Of a stretch of 64,000 nt of DNA, positions 17,882 through 24,741 are shown in pieces. The position numbers and the translations under genes are program-made. This DNA is from Pseudomonadota bacterium. Its GTDB lineage: Bacteria > Pseudomonadota > Gammaproteobacteria > Burkholderiales > Burkholderiaceae_B. Below the pieces are notes generated by a model. The model did not search any database. It saw only the letters and a program-made list of their open reading frames with translations, and was not told where the DNA came from. The stretch is taken from contig JAFACG010000044.1 of the NCBI GenBank assembly GCA_023425645.1, positions 1 to 64,000 on the forward strand, given 5' to 3'. Position 1 is the first letter of the stretch. Each line of letters opens with the position of its first letter.

Positions 17882-18056
17882 CGGTTCAGGTGAGAGTCTT
17901 CATTCTTGTGAAGCGCCGACGGAGCAACGACCCCGGAATCTCTCAGGCAAAAGAATCCTGTACCCGCGACAATCTGGAGAGAGGCATGTCAATGCCCACC
18001 GAAGGGGACCATCTTAAAACCATGGATAAGCTCTCAGGTAAAAGGACAGAGGGGGT
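17882..18056 (+). promoter_or_regulatory. Tandem glycine riboswitch (two aptamers)
   Basis: Two consecutive copies of the glycine-aptamer core are present. The first (about 17885-17966) has GTGAGAG, GCCGACGGAGCAAC, then ATCTCTCAGGCAAAAG. The second (about 17967-18056) has GGAGAGAGGC, CACCGAAGGGG, then CTCTCAGGTAAAAGGACAG. These are the conserved P1, P3 and P3b elements of glycine-sensing RNAs. A -10-like TACAAT lies at 17862-17867. The next gene is a CycA-type glycine/D-alanine/D-serine permease, a known target class in proteobacteria. A 79-codon open frame through it is not a gene. Confidence 0.93.
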
Positions 18057-18287
18057 ACGGAGGCCATATGGCCTCCGTTCACCTTCTCGTCCGGAGCATT
18101 TCTATGGCTACACGGCCAAGCGCCTATAAACGGCGGCTTGGCCCGATACTTCACATAAATTCCTGTTCGCGCACCCGCCTGTTTTGAGGTCACGCCGTCA
18201 AGACAAGACGGCTCGCTGTGCGCTCGTCAACCTGCCCCTATCGGCATCAGGAAAACCGTCCAGCAGGACGGTAGGTACCCCCTTTTT
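18057..18287 (+). promoter_or_regulatory. Long leader between riboswitch and cycA, probable expression platform
   Basis: Immediately after aptamer 2 lies a perfect 22-nt palindrome (18057-18078, arms ACGGAGGCCAT / ATGGCCTCCGT). Further down, GGCCAAGC at 18114-18121 is complementary to a GCTTGGCC about 14 nt later. A terminator-like hairpin (ACCGTCC-AGCA-GGACGGT, 18255-18272) is followed after 10 nt by five T residues. These elements could give transcriptional control by glycine; which one switches is not visible from sequence. Confidence 0.55.
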
Positions 18288-18341
18288 CTCGCAGCACAGT
18301 CATACTTAAGCATTTGAATGAAAAAAATCAAGGAGAACAGT

Positions 18342-19748
18342 GTGTCTCAGCAACACTCATCTGGACTGCAACGCTCGTTGAAAAACCGGCACCTGCAGCT
18401 AATAGCGATTGGAGGAGCTATTGGCACAGGGCTATTCATGGGGTCGGGCCGCACCATCAGCCTGGCCGGGCCCTCGGTCTTGTTCACCTACATGATCATC
18501 GGGTTCTTTCTGTTTTTCGTCATGCGGGCAATGGGCGAATTGCTCTTGCATAATCTGGAATACAAGTCGTTCGTGGACTTCTCGGCCGATATACTGGGCC
18601 CCACCATGGGTTATTTCCTGGGCTGGAGCTACTGGTTTTGCTGGGTGGTCATAGGCATTGCGGACATTGTCGCCATCACCGGCTACACCCAGTTCTGGTG
18701 GCCCGATGTACCTTTGTGGCTGCCGGGACTGGCCTGCATCGTTTTCCTGCTGGTCTTCAACCTGCTGTCGGCAAAACTGTTCGGTGAACTGGAGTTCTGG
18801 TTCGCCCTGGTGAAGATCGTCGCCATTGTCGCGCTGATCCTTGTCGGGGCCTACCTGTTGATCACCCGCTTTGTCGGCCCTACGGGTGATACGGCCAGCC
18901 TGAGCCATTTGTGGGACCGCGGCGGCATGTTTCCAAATGGCGTCAGCGGGTTTTTCGCCGCATTCCAGATCGCCATCTTCGCCTTCGTGGGAATAGAACT
19001 GGTCGGCACGGCCTCGGCCGAAACCGCGGACCCCGCCAAGAACCTGCCCAAGGCGATCAACAAGATTCCAGTACGGGTGATCGTGTTCTACGTGCTGGCG
19101 CTGACCGCCATCATGACGGTGACGCCTTGGGATGTCGTCTCCCCGAACAAGAGCCCCTTCGTGAACATGTTCCTGCTTATCGGGATAGGTGCCGCGGCGG
19201 CCATCATCAACTTCGTGGTGCTGACCTCCGCCTTGTCGTCGGCCAACAGCGGCATGTTCTCGACGGGCAGAATGCTCTACGGCCTGTCCAAGAACAAGCT
19301 GGCGCCGGAGTCATTCGGCAAGCTCTCGCGCAATGGCACCCCGCGCAACGGGCTGATCTATTCCTGCGCCCTGCTGCTTTGCGGAATCTTCCTGCTCTAT
19401 GCAGAGGGCGACGTCATGCGGGCCTTCACGATCGTGACGACGGTAGCCAGCATCTGCTTCATCTTTGTCTGGGCCGTCATCCTGATCTCCTATCTGAAGT
19501 ACCGCCGGATTCGTCCGCATGCGCATGCGGCGTCAAGCTACAAGATGCCCTTCGCCATTCCCATGTGCTATGCGACATTGGCATTTTTTGCGTTTGCCCT
19601 GTACCTGTTCAGCCAGGAAGAAGAAACCTTGATCGGCCTGATCGCCACGCCCTTCTGGTTCCTGGCCTTGTTCCTGTTCCTGCCTTTCTATAAGAAGCGG
19701 CTCAAGCAAGCCTCGACGCTAAATATGGCTGCGCAGACCGCGTCATAA
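18342..19748 (+). CDS. cycA: Glycine/D-serine/D-alanine permease (CycA type)
   Basis: A 468-residue APC-superfamily amino acid permease with 12 membrane helices. It matches CycA closely: LKNRHLQLIAIGGAIGTGLFMGSGRTISLAGPS, RAMGELLLHNLEYKSFVDF, WSYWFCWVVIGIADIVAITGY, FQIAIFAFVGIELVGTASAE and NFVVLTSALSSANSGMFSTGRMLYGL. It imports glycine and small neutral D-amino acids with protons across the inner membrane. The GTG at 18342 is chosen because AAGGAGAA lies 4-5 nt before it; the in-frame ATG at 18318 lies upstream of that ribosome site. The tandem glycine riboswitch upstream should tie expression to glycine. Confidence 0.9.
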   Translation: MSQQHSSGLQRSLKNRHLQLIAIGGAIGTGLFMGSGRTISLAGPSVLFTYMIIGFFLFFVMRAMGELLLHNLEYKSFVDFSADILGPTMGYFLGWSYWFCWVVIGIADIVAITGYTQFWWPDVPLWLPGLACIVFLLVFNLLSAKLFGELEFWFALVKIVAIVALILVGAYLLITRFVGPTGDTASLSHLWDRGGMFPNGVSGFFAAFQIAIFAFVGIELVGTASAETADPAKNLPKAINKIPVRVIVFYVLALTAIMTVTPWDVVSPNKSPFVNMFLLIGIGAAAAIINFVVLTSALSSANSGMFSTGRMLYGLSKNKLAPESFGKLSRNGTPRNGLIYSCALLLCGIFLLYAEGDVMRAFTIVTTVASICFIFVWAVILISYLKYRRIRPHAHAASSYKMPFAIPMCYATLAFFAFALYLFSQEEETLIGLIATPFWFLALFLFLPFYKKRLKQASTLNMAAQTAS

Positions 19749-19755
19749 GCATGCG

Positions 19756-19781
19756 GGCACTGTCTCGCAAGAGGCAGTGCC
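19756..19781 (+). terminator. Stable hairpin 8 bp after cycA
   Basis: An 11-bp stem (GGCACTG-T-CTC / GAG-G-CAGTGCC, including one G-U pair) is capped by a GCAA tetraloop. No T run follows. It may be a 3' stabilising hairpin or a factor-dependent stop. Confidence 0.5.
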
Positions 19782-19904
19782 GCTGGGCTGAAGCAGCCAA
19801 AGCAACCGAAGGCGCGCCAGTCGTACGCTCCCAAGGAAAAGCCGGCCGCACGGCCTGAGCTGGCGCCAAGTCCCGATCAGCTTCACAGAAGCGGCAAGGC
19901 GAAG

Positions 19905-20020
19905 CAAAAGGGCCTGCAATAAACCATTGCAGGCCCTTATTTTATTTGTTCGGAACCGAAGGGTTTGCACCTCCGTCCCCTCGCACTCCACGCTTGGGCC
20001 TGAGCAATCCGACCATGCCC
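19905..20020 (-). pseudogene. Degenerate tRNA-Pro copy with its terminator (left edge of island)
   Basis: This stretch repeats, in the same orientation, the terminator and tRNA-Pro gene found at 24402-24521. The terminator stem AAGGGCCTGCAAT / ATTGCAGGCCCTT (19908-19938) is identical in both copies. The following 53 bases (19947-19999) match the 3' part of the tRNA at 41 positions by my count. The acceptor/T-arm side is best kept; the D-arm side has decayed and the tRNA could not fold. It looks like the displaced or duplicated tRNA end left by integration or by unequal exchange. Confidence 0.7.
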
Positions 20021-20190
20021 ATCCCCAAAAACCAGGAGCAATATCCTGCTTCCGGGTATGAATAGAGATTCTGTCAGGGAACGCGAATCCATGGAAGGCC
20101 ATTCACCACATCGTGACACGGCACGGGCCGAACGGGAGATCGAACACAGCCCCCGACCCTGACTACGGCGGCCTCAAGGAGAATCGCTGA

Positions 20191-21516
20191 TCAGCAAACA
20201 CGCAGCTCAGGCTCCAGCTCCAACCCAAAGGCGCACAAGACCACGGCAGCGGCGCTGAGATTCGCGCGCATGCGGCCATCCAGCTGGCGCAGAGAATGCA
20301 AATTGAGCGGTCCAACCGGATTATTCTGCTGATCACGGAGTACGTCCATGGCTAGCGTGGTAAATCGTTCCACAATCACAGATGCGTAGTTAGGCAGCCT
20401 CTCGAAGATCGCTAAAGCCGTGCTCACCCTGACGCTCAACTGGAGCAAGAGTGCGCACACATCGGACAGACGTCCATTACCCACAGCATCATTCATATCC
20501 CCCAGCATGTCCCTCCCTATGATCTCGATAGCCCGTTCAGCACACGCAAATTCAAAAGCAAGCTCGGCCTGCCTTAACACAGCGAGGGCGTCTTCGATGA
20601 TAAGGAACTCATTCTGTGACAGCGTGGTTATCCGGGACATGGCCTGTAGAACGCGGCTCGAATGGTCGGCTAGCACTACGGACCGCAGGCTCTTTAACTC
20701 GTCCAGCGACAGGCTGTCGAAATATTGCATCAGCGTGTCATGATGGTTGGAAACCTTTACCAATTGCCCAAACAGCTTGTGCGCATCAACTGGATGGGCA
20801 TCCAACAGATTGGCAACTTTCGACAATGGCTCATGCACGGTACGACGGAGCACCCACCGATCCACGGCTTCTGCAATTTCCCCCAGCACCCGGGACGCCT
20901 GTATACGCGCCGCGTCATCGTCACGAGGCGAAATCATGTCCAGAACGGCTTCGCAGGACGACTCGTTGCTCAGCGCCCCATAGCGCAAAGCAACGACATC
21001 GAGTTCTTTCAACTCATCCATATAAGTGTCCAGGCAGTACTTCGCTCCCTTTAGCGAGTACAACCCCACCTCCGATGGCGGCACGTTCAGCTCGTTCAGC
21101 GCCTGGGCAATTGCGGAGCAATCATCGGGGTTGATGAAATGACCTACCCCATCCACCTTGGCCGTCAGGCTGCCCAGCACATTGCCGATGAGGCGGCTGT
21201 TGGCGCGGACCTCCGCACGGGCCTGGACCAATGTCTCGCGCTGCGCCCGCGGTTCCGTGCCCTCGCCGATGACGCAAGCTTCCAAATCCGCCCGACGCTC
21301 GGCAAATGAGGGGGACGTTTCGGGCGATGGCACACCGGCACGGGGGGCAGGAGCCGTGCCGCCCTCCTGTTCGGTGAATTGCAGGTTGCCCTTGGTCCCC
21401 AAGGCGCCGGGCTCCAGGTCTGTCCGCTTCAGCGGCGGAACCTGCGGGCCATCTATCGGGGCACTGGACCGGGAACAGAGGAGGGAACTAGGAATGTTCT
21501 GGAACGTTATCAGCAT
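20191..21516 (-). CDS. Unknown family, paralogue 1 (GNLQ-motif protein, candidate secreted T3SS substrate)
   Basis: A 441-residue, mainly helical, cytoplasmic-type protein with no signal peptide or membrane helix. Residues about 35-60 carry the family motif (GALGTKGNLQFTEQEGG, then a Pro-Ala stretch). Residues about 95-215 form a conserved helical block with RANSRLIGNVLGSLTAKVD, SLKGAKYCLDTYMDEL and RYGALSNESS. A second half (about 225-441) starts near VHEPLSKV and ends QQNNPVGPLNLHSLRQLD and FGLELEPEL. I do not recognise the family. A flexible, small-residue N-terminus fits a type III secretion signal, but this is inference. Codon use looks less GC-biased than the neighbours. Confidence 0.8.
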   Translation of the reverse strand: MLITFQNIPSSLLCSRSSAPIDGPQVPPLKRTDLEPGALGTKGNLQFTEQEGGTAPAPRAGVPSPETSPSFAERRADLEACVIGEGTEPRAQRETLVQARAEVRANSRLIGNVLGSLTAKVDGVGHFINPDDCSAIAQALNELNVPPSEVGLYSLKGAKYCLDTYMDELKELDVVALRYGALSNESSCEAVLDMISPRDDDAARIQASRVLGEIAEAVDRWVLRRTVHEPLSKVANLLDAHPVDAHKLFGQLVKVSNHHDTLMQYFDSLSLDELKSLRSVVLADHSSRVLQAMSRITTLSQNEFLIIEDALAVLRQAELAFEFACAERAIEIIGRDMLGDMNDAVGNGRLSDVCALLLQLSVRVSTALAIFERLPNYASVIVERFTTLAMDVLRDQQNNPVGPLNLHSLRQLDGRMRANLSAAAVVLCAFGLELEPELRVC

Positions 21517-21637
21517 GATTAACTATTTCGAAGCAATTAAGCCCTGACCCCAAGACCAGGATCAGGAGCGCTGGCGGACCTCGATACACATCAAAGTACA
21601 TAGTTGCCCCAACGCGATCGCCGCCAACTCAAGGCTT

Positions 21638-21663
21638 GGTAACCGATGAGTGCCTGGCGTTCC
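21638..21663 (-). promoter_or_regulatory. ECF-type promoter element of paralogue 1
   Basis: Read on the minus strand: GGAACG (21663-21658), 13 nt, GGTTACC (21644-21638). The same two boxes at the same spacing precede the three other family members. GGAAC is the usual -35 core of ECF sigma promoters. The leader to the start codon would be about 115 nt. Confidence 0.6.
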
Positions 21664-21823
21664 TTCACCGGCGCATCGAGCGTGTTGCCGGCTCGACCCT
21701 ACCCCCTTCGCACAGAAACAGACCAGCCTGCAGCGCGCCGTCCAAGTCTACGGCACACGCGCATTCATCACGGTGGGGTCGAACACCGCCCCCAAACCCT
21801 GACTACGACAGCCTCAAGGAGAA

Positions 21824-23113
21824 TCACCGATGAGCGGCACCAGCATGCGCCTGAGGCTCCAGCTCCAACCCGAAGTCGTGCAAAACCACGGCGGCGAAGT
21901 CGAGATTCGCGCGCTTGCCCTCGTCCAGCTTGCCCAGGGAATGCCTATTGAGCGGACCAACTGGATTATTCTGACGATCACGGAGCAGGCCCATGCTTGC
22001 CCCCATCAGTACGTGCATCCGCCTAACCGAACGTTCGGGCAGCGCTTTCCAGATCTGATAGGTGTCCTCCACCGCGAGACTCAAACGGTGCAGAGCATCA
22101 GGCACGGCAGACTCATTACCCTGCAGCACAGCCATGGTCAGATTTCGTGATTCGACCGACAGGCTATGCGGAGCCCGTCTGGAAGAAAACTCGTCATCTA
22201 TTCCCTCTATCAGAAAGTCGAGACGATCCGCTGCCGAATACAAACCCTTATGCTGCAGGATCTCTTGGATGGCATACAATTTTTGAAGACTCAATGCGCC
22301 CAGCAGCGTACTGAACTCGTCCGTGGACAAGCCGCTCAAATAGCGGCCAATCGTTCTATGATCGTCGGCAAGCACCCGCAATTGCGCACACAAGCCTTGC
22401 TCATCCACTGGGCCAGCAGCCAGCAGATCAACAATCTTCGACAAAGGCTCATGCACGCTTTGTCGGAGCACTTGCTGATTGAAGGCTTCTGCAATATCGG
22501 TCAGCAAGCGGAGCGCCTGACTGCGCGCCGCATCGTCAGGACAAGCCGAAATCTCGGCCAGAATATCGTTGACAGCCCGCCCATTGCCCAGTCCCCCTTG
22601 GCTCAGAGCAACAAAATCGAATTCTGCCAGCTCTTCCAGATAAGTGTGCAGGCTGTACTTCGCTCCCTTTAACGAGTACAAACCGCCCTCCCCGCCGGAC
22701 CTATTCAGCTCCATCAATGCTCGGGCGATTCTGGAGCGGTCACTGGCATCGACGAACCGTCCTTCCTCATCCACCTTGGCCGTCAGGCTGCCCAGCACAT
22801 TGCCGATGAGCAGGCTGTTGGCGCGGACCTCAGCTCGAGCCTGGACCAATGCCTCGCGCTGCGCCCGCGCTTGCGAGGATTCGCCGGTGACATCAACGGT
22901 CAAATCAGCACGTCTGTCGGCCAGCGGCTGGTTCATCGCCGACAATGGCGCCCCAAGCCTAGGGGCAGGCGCTGGCCGGCCCTGCTCTGCATTGAACTGC
23001 AGGTTGCCGACGGCCCCCAGAGGACAAGATTCCAGGTCTTCCCGCTGTAGCTGCAGCACCAGCTCCTGCTGGCCGTCTACCGGGATGGCAATGTTAGAGG
23101 TTTGAGTAATCAT
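21824..23113 (-). CDS. Unknown family, paralogue 2 (GNLQ-motif protein)
   Basis: A 429-residue tandem paralogue of the gene at 20191-21516, collinear over its whole length. Shared blocks are CPLGAVGNLQFNAEQ, RANSLLIGNVLGSLTAKVD, SLKGAKYSLHTYLEEL, SVHEPLSKIVDLL, LRDRQNNPVGPLNRHSL and FGLELEPQ. Non-coding flanks are also duplicated: the 3' side at 21780-21830 repeats 20141-20190, and the 5' side carries the same promoter element. The middle of the C-terminal half is the most divergent. No signal peptide, membrane helix or enzyme motif is seen. GAGAAAG about 8 nt upstream supports the ATG at 23113. Confidence 0.8.
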   Translation of the reverse strand: MITQTSNIAIPVDGQQELVLQLQREDLESCPLGAVGNLQFNAEQGRPAPAPRLGAPLSAMNQPLADRRADLTVDVTGESSQARAQREALVQARAEVRANSLLIGNVLGSLTAKVDEEGRFVDASDRSRIARALMELNRSGGEGGLYSLKGAKYSLHTYLEELAEFDFVALSQGGLGNGRAVNDILAEISACPDDAARSQALRLLTDIAEAFNQQVLRQSVHEPLSKIVDLLAAGPVDEQGLCAQLRVLADDHRTIGRYLSGLSTDEFSTLLGALSLQKLYAIQEILQHKGLYSAADRLDFLIEGIDDEFSSRRAPHSLSVESRNLTMAVLQGNESAVPDALHRLSLAVEDTYQIWKALPERSVRRMHVLMGASMGLLRDRQNNPVGPLNRHSLGKLDEGKRANLDFAAVVLHDFGLELEPQAHAGAAHR

Positions 23114-23231
23114 GACTATCTTTCTCAGGAGAAGCAGACCCCGGCACTCAAGCTAGGATCAGGAACACGAACGGTCTTCGCCGCGGATCAAAGCACATAG
23201 CCGCCACAGCGCAGTTGCCGTCAACTCAAGG

Positions 23232-23921
23232 TTAGGTAACCGATGAGTCATTCGACGTTCCCTTACCCGGATGTCGAGCGCCTTGCCGGCCCGGCCGCGC
23301 GTCCTCCCCCGCCGAACCGCTGGTCAGTCGCCGATGCAACTCTTTCTCAATCCGACCCAGCACCTGAGACGCCAGCTGACGTGATGGGTCATCTTTATTA
23401 TGCGAGATCCGATTCAGCACCGCCTGTCTGGCGCTCTGATTGCCCAGGACTCCACTGCGCAGGGCCTTGATGTCCGGATCTTTCAGCTCGCCTATATAGG
23501 TGGATAGAGTGTGGCGCCACCCCACCAGTTTGGGCAGGTCGTTGTTCGACCTCGAGCTTAACTTCGTCAGCGCATCGACAATCATGGAGTGGCCCTTGGA
23601 GTCGTCCGGCCGAGCGGTCAGGCTGCCCAACAGATCGCCAAGGCAGCGGCTATTGACATAAGCCCGAACGACGCTCATGTGCTGCACCCACGCTTGATCG
23701 GGCGGGCAGGTGAGAGCCAATGCCAAGGTGCCGGCCGCGTGAGCTGCGGTCGTCCAGACCCTGCCGCACCAGGAGGCATGCGGCGTCCCTCCCTGCTCCG
23801 CTGAGTACCGCAGGTTACCGACCGCCCCCAGAGGACTGGGGCCCATCTTATTGCGTTCCAGCACCTCCAGCCCCTGCCGGTCGCTCGCTTCCATGATGGA
23901 AAGAAGGGATTGCATAGCCAT
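23232..23921 (-). CDS. Unknown family, paralogue 3, C-terminally shortened
   Basis: A 229-residue protein keeping only the N-terminal half of the family: PSPLGAVGNLRYSAEQGGTPHA at about residues 27-48, then VNSRCLGDLLGSLTARPDD, GWRHTLSTYIGELKDPD, RSGVLGNQSARQAVLNRI and LASQVLGRIEKELHRRL. After this the homology stops, and the last ~27 residues (SGSAGEDARPGRQGARHPGK...) are read through the promoter region of paralogue 2. This suggests a deletion that removed the second half. The ATG at 23921 is chosen because AAGGAAA lies 6 nt upstream. It may be a functional N-terminal module or a decaying gene; paralogue 4 ends at almost the same family position. Confidence 0.65.
   Translation of the reverse strand: MAMQSLLSIMEASDRQGLEVLERNKMGPSPLGAVGNLRYSAEQGGTPHASWCGRVWTTAAHAAGTLALALTCPPDQAWVQHMSVVRAYVNSRCLGDLLGSLTARPDDSKGHSMIVDALTKLSSRSNNDLPKLVGWRHTLSTYIGELKDPDIKALRSGVLGNQSARQAVLNRISHNKDDPSRQLASQVLGRIEKELHRRLTSGSAGEDARPGRQGARHPGKGTSNDSSVT
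23235..23261 (-). promoter_or_regulatory. ECF-type promoter element of paralogue 2
   Basis: Minus strand: GGAACG (23261-23256), 14 nt, GGTTACC (23241-23235). The sequence around it is clearly homologous to the paralogue 1 promoter (CTCATCGGTTACC, then CCTTGAGTTG). It overlaps the last codons of paralogue 3. Confidence 0.6.
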
Positions 23922-24005
23922 GATCAGTTTCCTTAAAAAAAACAGCCCCCTATGAAGGGCGGCGGCTGATTCGCTATTTATCGCAAGTTGCCGACCCGAA
24001 ACGTG

Positions 24006-24031
24006 AGTAGCCATTGGATGCCACGCGTTCC
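24006..24031 (-). promoter_or_regulatory. ECF-type promoter element of paralogue 3
   Basis: Minus strand: GGAACG (24031-24026), 13 nt, GGCTACT (24012-24006), preceded by AAA as in paralogues 1 and 2. The start codon of paralogue 3 lies 85 bp downstream. Confidence 0.55.
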
Positions 24032-24404
24032 TTTACAGCCATTGAACCTATAGAAGCTGAATCAGACGAAGCTGACCGATAAACCCGGCGTACGCAGAAA
24101 GAGAGAGGAAGAGCCAATGAAGCCAGAGGTGTGCAAGCGGCGATGGAGCTGGAAGATTCCCGCCCCGGAGTTTGGCGTCAGCGTATCTCTCACGCTGTCC
24201 GATTCTGGCGGGCGAAGCGAATCCCCCGGCATGAAGAAAGGCGAAGACCGGCTTGCCCTGCCGAACGGCCACGCCCAAACCGTGAATGCGCGCCGAAAAA
24301 ATGGCAATTGAAACTGAAAACACACCAGTCGTGACGCTTGTGAGGAGAAGATAGCCAGATGGCCTAGCCCGCCAGGCGCTCTCACAAAATCCACGACAAA
24401 GCAA
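24032..24404. other. Island right end without a confident gene
   Basis: Between the paralogue 3 promoter and the tRNA-Pro terminator there is no recognisable gene. One 64-codon plus-strand frame (24117-24311, MKPEVCKRRWSWKIPAPEFG...) has AGGAAG about 7 nt before its ATG and could be a small hypothetical gene, but nothing else supports it. No integrase, transposase or recombinase is present here. Confidence 0.4.
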
Positions 24405-24436
24405 AAGGGCCTGCAATGAAATCATTGCAGGCCCTT
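24405..24436 (-). terminator. Terminator of the tRNA-Pro gene
   Basis: A 13-bp perfect stem (AAGGGCCTGCAAT / ATTGCAGGCCCTT) with a 6-nt loop lies directly after the tRNA on the minus strand and is followed by TTTTGC on that strand. An identical stem lies at 19908-19938. Confidence 0.8.
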
Positions 24437-24444
24437 GTCTTATT

Positions 24445-24526
<82 letters not shown>

Positions 24527-24741
24527 ATTAAACTATAACCCCGTTTTTTCTGTTGCGCAAGCTTTTTTTAAAAAACTTTTTGCTTAGGCCATGTGGCTTA
24601 CTGCAGAAAACCCGGCGGCTTACGTCGAAAGGCCAATTACTGCCGGGCATGCACACTTCTAGCATACCCCTCAAGACCCTTCTCACTGCTCAGCCGTCGA
24701 ACAGTGGACAGGAGTATATACAAAGAACAAGGGGAAGAGAA

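Noticed and set aside
17890..18129. 79-codon open frame
   Set aside because: It lies entirely on the tandem glycine riboswitch, whose conserved RNA features explain the sequence better.
24117..24311. 64-codon open frame near the tRNA-Pro gene
   Set aside because: It has an acceptable ribosome site but no family, promoter or terminator evidence. It is mentioned in the region entry and not called as a gene.
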